Assembly (NCBI GenBank): GCA_002412425.1
Contig: DHVB01000049.1
Location: forward strand, 1 to 51,537
Direction: 5' to 3'
Length of the DNA: 51,537 bases
DNA from: Bacteroidales bacterium UBA5219
GTDB taxonomy: Bacteria; Bacteroidota; Bacteroidia; Bacteroidales; ML635J-15
Part shown: positions 1 through 9,039 of the stretch, piece after piece
Numbering within the stretch: position 1 is the first letter of the stretch
Layout: the number at the start of each line of letters is the position of its first letter
Notes under the pieces: generated by a model
Told to the model about the DNA's origin: nothing
Databases searched by the model: none
The model's input: only the letters and a program-made list of their open reading frames with translations
Translations under genes and position numbers: made by a program

Positions 1-62
1 CGACTTGCATGTGTTAAGCCTCCCGCTAGCGTTCATCCTGAGCCAGGATCAAGCTCTTCGTT
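1..62 (-). rRNA. rrs: 16S ribosomal RNA, 5' end (partial)
   Basis: The reverse complement of the first ~62 bases is the conserved 5' start of bacterial 16S rRNA, including the region bound by primer 27F and the run ending in ACACATGCAAGTCG. The segment GATGAACGCTAGCGGGAGGC is the form seen in Bacteroidales-like 16S genes. The gene continues beyond the left edge, so only the start is visible. The exact mature 5' end is estimated. The primer-27F site reads AGAGCTTGATCC where the universal primer has AGAGTTTGATCC. Confidence 0.96.
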
Positions 63-439
63 GTAATATAATTTTTTATTATGTCTTTTGTAAATCCTGT
101 ATCAAATGAATCTAGGTTAAAAATAATATATAATATACATTAAGAAATCCCTAATTTATACCTGTTTTATTTTTGCTACTCACTATTAAATCAAAGAACT
201 TTTAAACCACAAAAACTATTTAATATTTTCTTATCGTTTTGGGACTGCAAAGATAAAGTCTTTTTTATTACTACCAAAACTTTTTTGACTTTTTTTTAAT
301 TATTTTTACATCCTTTATCAAATCAACTGTATTACAACATTTTAGTAAATTATTTTTACAAAAATAATAATAAAATAATCTCAAAAAACAAAAATAACAA
401 TAAATTTTTCTTATTTTTACCAACAAAAAATTAAAAAAC
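63..439. other. Intergenic region: rRNA leader and divergent upstream region
   Basis: This 377-base stretch has no gene. On the minus strand it holds the rRNA promoter (about 248-278) and a leader of roughly 180 bases before 16S. On the plus strand it is the upstream region of the membrane protein starting at 440. It is very A/T-rich with homopolymer runs, and I find no convincing TAnnTTTG box facing that gene. Confidence 0.7.
248..278 (-). promoter_or_regulatory. rRNA operon promoter (Bacteroidetes type)
   Basis: On the minus strand TTTG (278-275) is followed after exactly 19 bases by TATCTTTG (255-248). This matches the Bacteroidetes -33 TTTG / -7 TAnnTTTG consensus at its preferred spacing. 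Transcription would start near 241 and run into 16S. Confidence 0.8.
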
Positions 440-3199
440 GTGAAAGAAAAAATCGTAAAAAATCAAAAAAGAACAAATATTAAGCATTTCAAAGAATATT
501 TGATTCTAATTGCACTATCTTTTTTGCTATACGGATTGTCAATAAACAATGGCTTTAACATTGACGACGATTACGTGTATGAAAATCATGAACTTGTGCA
601 AAAAGGAATAAAAGGGATTCCTGAAATTTTTTCTTCAAGATATAATACAAAAGACGAACAATATTTTGGCTATAGACCTTTAACAATAGCTGTTTTCGCA
701 ATTGAATATCAATTTTTTGGCAGCAATCCACATTCTGCACACTTTTTTAATATTTTATATTATGCTATTGCATGTGCTTTGCTATTTTACTTTTTAAACT
801 TAATTTTTAAAGAAAAATATCCCGACAACTACTCATTTTTATCTTTTTTAATAGTTCTATTGTTTGCAACGCATGCCATACATACAGAAGTTGTACTAAG
901 TTTAAAAAATAGAGAGGAAATTCTAAGTTTTATATTTGGCATAATGTCTAGTATATGCGCCATAAAATATTTCGACAATAAAAAAATCCAGCATTTGCTA
1001 TTTTCAATTTTTGCTCTTATTTTAGCTTTTTTAGCCAAAGAGTCTGCATTGGTCTTTATTGTATTGATTCCACTGACAATCATTTTTTTCAAAACAGAAA
1101 TAAAAATCTTACCTAACTATAAATTCACTTCTCCTAAGTTTAGCCCAAACAAAAAGCACAACAAAATTATTGTTTACACATTCTTAGTTTTTATTTTTCT
1201 ATTTTTGTTACTGTCTCCAGAGTTTAAAATAACTAGCAATAAATCTGTTCAACTTCACAATTTATACATTAATATTAATGAGTATGTGGTTTGGGGCATA
1301 TTTTTCATTTGCTACCTATACCTATTATATTATAGACGCAAAATAAACTGCCCTGTTAAATTTAATGTTCGCAATATTTTGCTTTGGATAGCGAATGTTA
1401 TTACTTTAGTTTTATTATTGTTCACTAAATCAGATTTAGCAGGCTTATTAATGTTTTTTATTCCTCTTTTTACTCTAAAAATTAAAGATAAAGAAGAATA
1501 TACTCAAAAATCTAAAGTGAAAATTTTTGATGGCATTTCAAAAAAACTCATCTTTTCAACATTAGCATTTTTGCTTATTGCAGGAGTAGCACTATTTATC
1601 ACATATTACATTCCTAAAAAATCTCTTCCCGAAGTAAATGCTCCAGTTTTTATGTGGCAAAATCCTATTTTTGGCTTCGGAGCAAGTATTTTCGACAAAA
1701 TGGCTTTGGCATTATACAGCTTGATTTACTACTTTAAATTACTAATAATACCATATCCGCTAAGATTTTACTATGGATATAAAATGATTCCTATAGTTGA
1801 TATGAGCAATCCTATTGTGTTACTTTCTTTAGTAATTAATATCGTATTATTAATTTGGGCTTTAAAAAATTTCAATAAAAGAAATGTGATGTCTTTTGGC
1901 TATTTGTTTTTACTGATTTCTATTTTTCCATTAGCCAATACTTTTTTCCCACTAACAGGAATTATAGCAGAGCGTTTGTTGTTTACACCAAGTCTTGGAT
2001 TTTCAATAATTATAGGATTTTTATTATTTAAAATCACAAAAATAAATCTAAATTTATCTCTAAAAAAGACAGATAAAAATCTAATATTTGCATTGGCATT
2101 AGTATTTATTTTACCAAATTCAATAATTACTATTAATAGAAATAAAGACTGGAAAGATAGACGTAGTTTATTTTCTCATGATATTAAATATTTAGAAAAT
2201 TCAGCCAAAGCAAACAATTTATATGGAAACATATTAATAAGCGAAGTTTACGCAGCAATAAAAACTAAACAAAGCATTAATAGTTTTGCAAATCAAATTA
2301 AAGTTGCAGAAACTCATTTTAAAAAAGCTATTGAAATAGACTCTTCTTACTCCAACCCATGGCATAACTTGGCTTATATGAATATGATTATTTACAAAAA
2401 CTACGAATTAGCCGAACAACAATTTACAAGATGTATTCAAGCCGACTCTACAATAGCTGCAGTTTATCTGAATAGAGGTATAGTAAATTATCATTTAAAC
2501 AACTATGAACAAAGCATTCAAGATCTTAACGTTTACATAAGCAAATATCATAATTATAAAGATAAAGAATGGGACAAAGCTTACCTTTTCATGGGTAAAT
2601 CATATTTTGAATTAAAAGACACCACTAAATGTAACGAAAATTATATTAAAGCTTTGAATAATATAAAAATAGAAAACCTAAATCTAACTGTTTTGCTAGA
2701 TATTATCAATAATTTTGCGATAACTCACGATTACGAAAACTTAGTTAAATCCTTAGAATATCTAAAAAATGAAAACTTGAACGCCAAAGGTCTTTTCGAC
2801 ATGATGACTTATTATGCAAACATAAAGGACTTTAACTATATAGCAAAAGTAATTGAGTTTTATAATAAGCCAAACAATGAGTCCACTTCGCTAAATGATA
2901 TTATCAAACATTTTGAAACATCTAAAGATTATGAAAACATAATTAAAACTATTGATTTTAAAATACACTTAAATCCTGAGCTTGATGCCAATTATGTTGA
3001 CAAAGGCAATTATTATCTTTTAAGTGGAAATACTGCAAAAGCTATTGAAAATTGGGAAATTGCCTTTGAAAAAAATAAAGCTAACTTTAATATTGGAATG
3101 ACTTTGAGCAATTATTTTAAAGAAAACAACAATTTTGAAAAAGCTAATTACTACTATTCGGAAGCTAATAAATTTAAGATAATGAAAAAAAGTCAATGA
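440..3199 (+). CDS. Polytopic membrane protein with C-terminal TPRs (TMTC-like, putative GT-C glycosyltransferase)
   Basis: 919 residues beginning with GTG; no earlier in-frame ATG is usable. The first membrane helix (about 20-37) is followed by an acidic DDD motif at about 42-44 and a conserved block ending in YRPL, as in TMTC/DUF1736-like proteins whose acidic loop after helix 1 resembles GT-C glycosyltransferases. About a dozen hydrophobic helices extend to about residue 555, then TPR-like repeats run from about 590 to the C-terminus. A shorter paralogue lies at 44236-46287 and shares the N-terminal block (DD...VQKGI.GI...YRPL). A role in transferring sugars to proteins or envelope polymers is inferred from the family and not shown here. 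Its stop codon abuts the convergent ybeY stop with no gap. Confidence 0.75.
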   Translation: MKEKIVKNQKRTNIKHFKEYLILIALSFLLYGLSINNGFNIDDDYVYENHELVQKGIKGIPEIFSSRYNTKDEQYFGYRPLTIAVFAIEYQFFGSNPHSAHFFNILYYAIACALLFYFLNLIFKEKYPDNYSFLSFLIVLLFATHAIHTEVVLSLKNREEILSFIFGIMSSICAIKYFDNKKIQHLLFSIFALILAFLAKESALVFIVLIPLTIIFFKTEIKILPNYKFTSPKFSPNKKHNKIIVYTFLVFIFLFLLLSPEFKITSNKSVQLHNLYININEYVVWGIFFICYLYLLYYRRKINCPVKFNVRNILLWIANVITLVLLLFTKSDLAGLLMFFIPLFTLKIKDKEEYTQKSKVKIFDGISKKLIFSTLAFLLIAGVALFITYYIPKKSLPEVNAPVFMWQNPIFGFGASIFDKMALALYSLIYYFKLLIIPYPLRFYYGYKMIPIVDMSNPIVLLSLVINIVLLIWALKNFNKRNVMSFGYLFLLISIFPLANTFFPLTGIIAERLLFTPSLGFSIIIGFLLFKITKINLNLSLKKTDKNLIFALALVFILPNSIITINRNKDWKDRRSLFSHDIKYLENSAKANNLYGNILISEVYAAIKTKQSINSFANQIKVAETHFKKAIEIDSSYSNPWHNLAYMNMIIYKNYELAEQQFTRCIQADSTIAAVYLNRGIVNYHLNNYEQSIQDLNVYISKYHNYKDKEWDKAYLFMGKSYFELKDTTKCNENYIKALNNIKIENLNLTVLLDIINNFAITHDYENLVKSLEYLKNENLNAKGLFDMMTYYANIKDFNYIAKVIEFYNKPNNESTSLNDIIKHFETSKDYENIIKTIDFKIHLNPELDANYVDKGNYYLLSGNTAKAIENWEIAFEKNKANFNIGMTLSNYFKENNNFEKANYYYSEANKFKIMKKSQ

Positions 3200-3619
3200 T
3201 TATATTAAATCTAATCTTAAAAGAGCCTCATTTTCGCGTTGTCTCATGTTTTCGCTTTCTTCTTCTGTATCGTCTTTATAGCCACACAAATGCAAAATGC
3301 CATGTATCATAACTCTATAAATCTCAGATTCATTTGTACCATAAAGCACAGCATTTTCTTTAATTCTATCTAAGCTAATAAACAAATCGCCAGAAATTAA
3401 ATTACCATCGCAATAATCAAAACTAATTATATCGGTATAATAATCGTGTTCTAAATGCTTGATATTCATTTTCAACAAATATTCGTCTGAGCAAAAAATG
3501 TAGTTGATATTTCCTATATCAAAATTTTCTTTTTCAATTTCTGAAGCTATCCATTGTTTAATGCTTCTATATTTCAATGCGGGTTTTTCAACGTCTTCTG
3601 CAAAAAATTTTACTGCCAT
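3200..3619 (-). CDS. ybeY: Endoribonuclease YbeY (rRNA maturation factor)
   Basis: 139 residues, the normal size for YbeY, a single-strand metallo-endoribonuclease that takes part in 16S 3'-end maturation and ribosome quality control in the cytoplasm. The signature HGILHLCGY is at 106-114. The first two zinc ligands H106 and H110 are present, but the position of the third His (in E. coli GYDH) is D116 here. Residues 64-85 form the conserved TDIISFDY...GDLFIS core. The ATG overlaps the stop of the upstream DUF4175-like gene by one base, so the two are probably co-transcribed. It converges directly on the membrane protein at 440-3199. Confidence 0.93.
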   Translation of the reverse strand: MAVKFFAEDVEKPALKYRSIKQWIASEIEKENFDIGNINYIFCSDEYLLKMNIKHLEHDYYTDIISFDYCDGNLISGDLFISLDRIKENAVLYGTNESEIYRVMIHGILHLCGYKDDTEEESENMRQRENEALLRLDLI

Positions 3620-6600
3620 TATTGATCTTGATTTAATTTCTTTAAATACTCTTTATATTTATCATTATAAAAAGTTCTTAATTTTAAATTAGATTTTTGC
3701 AATAACTCATTAAATCTGATTTCCTTTTCTTTTTCTTTAAAAATTTCGTCTGGATTGCTGAGTTTATAGTTTGTTGCTTCGTTTGATTTTCGTTTTTTAT
3801 CTATTTCTCTTTCTCGCTCGCTATTTTCGGCTTGTAAAAGTCTGGTTAAAATTTGCTCATTTCTTTGTATAGTTGTAGGATTTATATTTCTATTAATAAT
3901 ATCTGATAGATTTTGATCCATCATTCTATTAATTTCTTGCAAAATTTTAGCAGATTCTGGACTTAATCCCGAGTTCATCACATCATTAAGCATTTGTTGC
4001 ATCATTTCTTGTTGCATAAGCATTTTTGCTAATTGTTCGCTTTGCTTAGCTCCACCTTTTTTCATATTCCCGTCTTTCATCATATCAATCATATCTTGCA
4101 TTTGTTGCTTCATGCCTTGTTGCAAATCTCTCATTTTTCCTTTCGGACTGCCATCGCCTTGATTTTTACAATTATTACATTGTCCATCACCACTTTTAGA
4201 ATTTGCCATTTGATTTTGCATTTGTTCCATCATCTCTAAAAGAAGTAAAGCCAAATTATTTGCCGAAGTCATTACTAATTGTTGTGATGCTTCAACTAAA
4301 TAACGTCTATTTTCGCCAATCTCGTCCATAATCGTACTAAGATTTTTGTGAATAGTTCTTATTTCTTTTTCTACCATTGGACCTAGTTGAGGTATTCGCC
4401 CCGACATAGCATTTAACGAGTCGCGAATAATTTTAAAATCATCTTCAATGTTTTTTTGTTTTAAAATAAACTCTCTATATCTTGGGTCGCGTGGACTTAA
4501 ACCTTTTTGTTCAGTTAAAATTTCTTCCTGATTAAACGAAAATGTTATTAAATTTTCTAAAACCTGACGTATATCCTCAATATTTTCTGACATTTCTTCT
4601 TGTTCTTGCTCTTGCATAGCACTTTCCATTTTTTGCGAAAGCTCTTGCATTTTTTCAGAATTTTGTTTTTGAGATTTTGAAGCCTTTGACATTTTTTCGT
4701 CTTTCATTTCACTCTCTGATTGCTCAAGTCCTTCGGAAATTTCTTGCATTTCTTCCTCAAAAGACTCTAAATCCATAGGTTCTTTAAGCTCTGAATTTTT
4801 TTCCAAAATTTCTTTATAATCTTCCTTTATCTTGTCAAAAGCTGCTTCGTGTTCTTTTTGCTTTTGCAACAAATCTTGTTTGTCAGATTTTTTATCTGTG
4901 GTTTCTTCTGATAATTTTTCGTGTTCTTTAGATAATTCCTCTAATTGAGATGCAGTGTTTTTCAACCTTTCTTCTATTTCTGTTTTTTTCAGCAACTCTA
5001 AAGTATTATCCATTTGTTTTTCTAACTCTTCATAATCAAACTTCATTTGATCTGCGAGTTTAAAGAAATCATCGCTTTTAAATTCTTCCATCAATTTCTG
5101 AAGCTCTTCCATCATCTTTTTCATCTCATCGTCCATTAAAGAGTCGAAAAGATCATTGATTTCTTGTTGTTTTTTAAACAATTCCTCATTTTTAGAAAAT
5201 TGATCTTTATACTGCTGAACTTGACTTTGCTCCTTTTTAATATCTTTCATCAAATTTTCCAAATCACTTTGATTGTCCATAATTTGCTGAAGCATCTGAT
5301 TTCTTTCAAAAGGTGTGAGCTGTTCGCTTAACAATTTTTTCTGTAATTCTTCAATATTTTTACGCAATTGACTATTTATATCTTTTGCTAAATCAATTTT
5401 AGATTCTGTTTCCTCATTTGCTTTAGATGTCATTTGTTGCAAGTCTTCTGCACTTGGAATTACAAAGTCCATTTTTTGAGTACGTGTTTTTTTAGCTCCA
5501 TTAACACCATCATTATCGGCAACTTCGAAATAATAAGAAATTGTTTGACCTTCAACATCAATTTTAGAAAAATCGAAAGCAAAGTAAAAATCTTGAGAAC
5601 TTATAGATTTTGCAAATGGAATATTTATTCTTATCAACGAATCGCTTTTCTCGCCGGGTTTGCAATAAAAACTCAAAGAAGAAAATCCATAATCATCATC
5701 AATAAAACCATTAAAATAAACAATGCTCAAATGAGTGGAGTCAACAACTTTTTTAACATCAATGCTTGGATACAAGTCGGGAATAGCATTCAGTTGATAA
5801 TTTACACCGGTATTTTCATTAAAATATTCGTTAGCTAAAACAATAGAATATGTTCCAGTTCGCAAAATTCTGCGTTTTACAGAATAAACCTCATTTGTCT
5901 TAGTCGCCTTAACTTGCACAGTATCAAACACTAAATGCAAAGATAAAAGATTTGAAGTATTAAAATTCCAAACTACCTCTGAACCAATAGGTAGAGTTAA
6001 GTCGCCTGAATTATTATAAACTTTTTCTTCAATATTTGTATAAGCAGGTGCTTTTACAATAGCTTTAAAATCAACAATAATAGGACTTGGCAACACTTTT
6101 ATTTCGTATGGTTGCGACACCACATCAACTGCACTTAAATTAAATTTAATATCATTATTCAAATTTTTAAACTTATATGTAAATATTCCTACACTTTCTT
6201 TTTCCATGTAAAAGCTATTTCCCATATAGTTTAAAGTAACTTGGTCTGGCGAATATTTTCCTTTTGCACTAACTTTTAAAACAAAATCTTTACCTTTTTT
6301 AACCAATAAGCTATCGTTCAAGACTTCGAAAGTAAAAGGTGCTGGCTCAATATAATGTTTATCAAAATTAATTATTCTTTCAGTTGCCTCGCTATACATT
6401 CTGGGCCAGAATAAGAATATTAACATAGCAACTAAAAAGATTATGCCTAAATATTTTAAATATTTTAAATTTGATTTAAAACTTACTGCCGATAAAAATG
6501 GAATAGGTTTTAGTTTTTCTATACGTTGATTTATACTTGCAATTAAAACATCGCTAAATTCTGGATTTGTTTTTACTAATTCTTTTAATTCTAATGTGTT

Positions 6601-6930
6601 TTGTAATTTGTCGGCAACTTCTGGAAAATGACTTCCAATAATTTTACTTGCATCTTTATAGCTAATAGTTTTCCCAATTTTAAGTAAATTAAAAATAGGA
6701 ATTATTATCATCTTAATTAGAATAAAAGCAAAACTTGCAAGTGTAACAATAAATAAAACTGTTCTAAAGCTACTAGAAAAACGTCCAAAATATTCGGCTA
6801 CCACAACTATTAAATACCAAGCGACATAAATCGACAAGGATATTATCAATCCTTTTAGAAGTTTATTTATATAATACTTCTTAATAAAGACATTTAGTTT
6901 ATCTAGTAATATTTTAAAATTATCAGTCAT
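3619..6930 (-). CDS. Giant membrane-anchored coiled-coil protein, DUF4175-like
   Basis: 1103 residues. Three hydrophobic helices at about 17-39, 54-78 and 160-180 anchor it in the inner membrane. Residues about 190-490 look like extracytoplasmic beta-rich domains. From about 500 on the protein is highly charged and helical with many Gln, Glu, Lys and Met residues (coiled coils). A CNNC motif near residue 918 could bind metal or form a disulfide. The architecture and position next to ybeY match the Bacteroidetes DUF4175 family, whose function is unknown to me. It sits between envC-like and ybeY with one-base gaps or overlaps, so it is almost certainly in their operon. An envelope role is inferred from topology and neighbours. 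Confidence 0.75.
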   Translation of the reverse strand: MTDNFKILLDKLNVFIKKYYINKLLKGLIISLSIYVAWYLIVVVAEYFGRFSSSFRTVLFIVTLASFAFILIKMIIIPIFNLLKIGKTISYKDASKIIGSHFPEVADKLQNTLELKELVKTNPEFSDVLIASINQRIEKLKPIPFLSAVSFKSNLKYLKYLGIIFLVAMLIFLFWPRMYSEATERIINFDKHYIEPAPFTFEVLNDSLLVKKGKDFVLKVSAKGKYSPDQVTLNYMGNSFYMEKESVGIFTYKFKNLNNDIKFNLSAVDVVSQPYEIKVLPSPIIVDFKAIVKAPAYTNIEEKVYNNSGDLTLPIGSEVVWNFNTSNLLSLHLVFDTVQVKATKTNEVYSVKRRILRTGTYSIVLANEYFNENTGVNYQLNAIPDLYPSIDVKKVVDSTHLSIVYFNGFIDDDYGFSSLSFYCKPGEKSDSLIRINIPFAKSISSQDFYFAFDFSKIDVEGQTISYYFEVADNDGVNGAKKTRTQKMDFVIPSAEDLQQMTSKANEETESKIDLAKDINSQLRKNIEELQKKLLSEQLTPFERNQMLQQIMDNQSDLENLMKDIKKEQSQVQQYKDQFSKNEELFKKQQEINDLFDSLMDDEMKKMMEELQKLMEEFKSDDFFKLADQMKFDYEELEKQMDNTLELLKKTEIEERLKNTASQLEELSKEHEKLSEETTDKKSDKQDLLQKQKEHEAAFDKIKEDYKEILEKNSELKEPMDLESFEEEMQEISEGLEQSESEMKDEKMSKASKSQKQNSEKMQELSQKMESAMQEQEQEEMSENIEDIRQVLENLITFSFNQEEILTEQKGLSPRDPRYREFILKQKNIEDDFKIIRDSLNAMSGRIPQLGPMVEKEIRTIHKNLSTIMDEIGENRRYLVEASQQLVMTSANNLALLLLEMMEQMQNQMANSKSGDGQCNNCKNQGDGSPKGKMRDLQQGMKQQMQDMIDMMKDGNMKKGGAKQSEQLAKMLMQQEMMQQMLNDVMNSGLSPESAKILQEINRMMDQNLSDIINRNINPTTIQRNEQILTRLLQAENSEREREIDKKRKSNEATNYKLSNPDEIFKEKEKEIRFNELLQKSNLKLRTFYNDKYKEYLKKLNQDQ

Positions 6931-6931
6931 T

Positions 6932-8128
6932 TTATTTTGATAGCCAATAAGTAGGATTTAAAGCTGCGGTAGATTTCCACACTTCAAAATGTAAAATAGT
7001 TTTATTTTCTGTTTTATCTGTATAAACTTTACCTATAACTTGTTTTGCTAAAACTTTATCGCCTTTGCTAACTAAAACAGTTTCTAAGTGCGAATAAACC
7101 GACACATATTCTCCATGCATTATAATAACGACATTTTGCATACCTGGCATTGCAAGCACCTGTTTCACATCACCATCAAAAACTGCTCTAATAGATGCTC
7201 CAACAGTTGTTGAAATATCTATGCCTCTATTATCTATTTCTATATTTGCAAGCACAGGATGTTTTTGTTTACCAAAACCACTTACTATCACACCTCTTTC
7301 TACGGGCCAAGGTAGTTTTCCTTTATTTTTTTCAAAATTAGTACCAACTAACTTAGCTTCAGGTGTAAGCTCAAATTTTCCAGTCGTTACATTAGTATTG
7401 CGTTTAGCTTCTTCGCGAATAATTCTTTCAATTTCACGCTGTAAGTCAGCCATTTGTTTTTGTTGTTGCTGGAGTTTTTTCTTAAGATCTGATTCTTGAG
7501 CTTTTAATTTTTTAATAGTACTTTCTTGCTTAACTTGGTCGTTTTTAAGAGTTCTTTCTTCATTTCTTTGCTCAGTAAGTAAATTATTGTTTTTGTTTTT
7601 TAAATCTGTAAGTTTAGTTTTTTGAATAGCTAAAATATCAGTAAGAGCAGTAATAGCTTTAAATTGCTTGTTTCTATAATTAGCCAACTGTTGCATGTAT
7701 TTCAATCTAAGATAAGCTTGATTAAAATCTTCAGAAGCTAAAATAAACATTATATTATTGTATTTATTTGTATTTTTCCAAGCAACTCTAATCATATTAG
7801 CATAATGTGTTTTCAAATTTTCTAAGTCTTCCTCCATTATACTAATAATTAATTCTATATCTGCAATTTTTCCGTTAATCAACTTAATTTCATAACTAAT
7901 ATCGTTAATTATAGATCGTCTTGATTCAATGTTTTTATTGATTAACAATAGTTGGCTATAAGATTCTTTTTGAGTTTTTTGAGTTTCTTTCAAAAGTTTG
8001 TTTGTGTAATTAATTTCTTGTTGAGTTTTATTTTTCTTTTTTTCTAATTCTGATTTGCTTTGAGCAAAAATGTTAGAAGCACTCAAGAAAACTACAAAAA
8101 TTAATATTATATATTTTAGTTTTTTCAT
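6932..8128 (-). CDS. EnvC-like murein hydrolase activator (degenerate LytM/M23 domain)
   Basis: 398 residues with a signal peptide (1-22, ending SNIFAQ), a long coiled coil (about 24-240) and a C-terminal LytM domain (about 272-398). In active M23 peptidases zinc is bound by HxxxD and HxH. Here the first His is Asn (NRGID) and the HxH-type motif reads ILHFE, with only H380 kept. Loss of ligands is what E. coli EnvC shows: it activates amidases and does not cut peptidoglycan itself. So this is probably a periplasmic activator of cell-wall amidases in division. The start overlaps the DUF4292 gene stop by four bases (ATGA), a sign of translational coupling. Confidence 0.85.
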   Translation of the reverse strand: MKKLKYIILIFVVFLSASNIFAQSKSELEKKKNKTQQEINYTNKLLKETQKTQKESYSQLLLINKNIESRRSIINDISYEIKLINGKIADIELIISIMEEDLENLKTHYANMIRVAWKNTNKYNNIMFILASEDFNQAYLRLKYMQQLANYRNKQFKAITALTDILAIQKTKLTDLKNKNNNLLTEQRNEERTLKNDQVKQESTIKKLKAQESDLKKKLQQQQKQMADLQREIERIIREEAKRNTNVTTGKFELTPEAKLVGTNFEKNKGKLPWPVERGVIVSGFGKQKHPVLANIEIDNRGIDISTTVGASIRAVFDGDVKQVLAMPGMQNVVIIMHGEYVSVYSHLETVLVSKGDKVLAKQVIGKVYTDKTENKTILHFEVWKSTAALNPTYWLSK

Positions 8129-9039
8129 TTTATCGAAATTTCTTTATACTTGCTTGTTATTTTAAACGGAAAACTCATATCTGTATTGTTTACCCCAACT
8201 GACTCTATATTTAGTTTTAATTCTACGAAAAAATCAAACGAAGAAAGTCCTATAAAAATTTTATTAGGGAAAAACTGAGTTTCTGTAAGAACTTGATCTT
8301 CATATTGTATTGACAGACTTTGTTGTTGTACATAATTTTCTAAAAACATTTCTTTTACCCTATACAATCCTGGCATAACTTTCACAATTTGATAATAATA
8401 ATCTTCAAATTCGCCACGTTGCCAAAATCTATTTACACTATCTTGACTTTCTCTTTCTAATCGTCTTTCTATTCTATCTGCTCCTTTTTCATCAACAAAA
8501 AAGCGGTTATATTTTCGTTTCGAGATAGAAGCCATACAATGATATACACTATCTTCGCAAAGCTTAAAGTCTGAAACAGATTTAGTTGTGTCTTCACTAG
8601 AAGGATAAAAGAAAAAATTATTAGTTAAAATTGCCTCTAGTGCGTTGTAATCAACATCGATAGCAAACCTTTCTTGCAGAAATGAAAACTCGCCCAAATA
8701 ATATGTATTATCCAATCTGTTTATATATTTAACGCTATCTTTAGTTATCACTACTCTAAGTCCTTCTACGTTAAACGACCTCAAACTTATCCAAATAATA
8801 CTATCGCGTTTTATTTTAATATTTCCACCAAAACTTTGAGAACTTTCGCCAAAATCCACATTTGCCGAAAATTTTAAATTCACATTTTCAAAATCAAACC
8901 TATTGGCTTCCAAGTGCCTATATAGCCTATGAGGTCGTATAGTTTCGCCTTTACCACCATTTATAAATCTTACTGCCTTGCAAGATACCAAAACAAGCAA
9001 TAATAAAAAAATAATGATGATATTTTGACGCTTAAACAC
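8125..9039 (-). CDS. DUF4292-like lipoprotein
   Basis: 304 residues. A hydrophobic N-terminus ends in the lipobox LVSC with Cys at about 20, so it should be lipidated and sit in the envelope. The mature part is beta-rich with the pattern of Bacteroidetes DUF4292 proteins, which resemble the LolA/LolB lipoprotein-carrier fold. Its start overlaps the TPR lipoprotein stop by one base and its stop overlaps the envC-like start, so the three envelope genes form one unit. A role in lipoprotein or lipid handling is an inference from fold resemblance only. Confidence 0.78.
   Translation of the reverse strand: MFKRQNIIIIFLLLLVLVSCKAVRFINGGKGETIRPHRLYRHLEANRFDFENVNLKFSANVDFGESSQSFGGNIKIKRDSIIWISLRSFNVEGLRVVITKDSVKYINRLDNTYYLGEFSFLQERFAIDVDYNALEAILTNNFFFYPSSEDTTKSVSDFKLCEDSVYHCMASISKRKYNRFFVDEKGADRIERRLERESQDSVNRFWQRGEFEDYYYQIVKVMPGLYRVKEMFLENYVQQQSLSIQYEDQVLTETQFFPNKIFIGLSSFDFFVELKLNIESVGVNNTDMSFPFKITSKYKEISIK

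Noticed and set aside
4033..4239. His/Leu-rich 68-residue plus-strand frame over the DUF4175-like gene
   Set aside because: Antisense of the Met/Gln-rich coiled coil; composition artefact.
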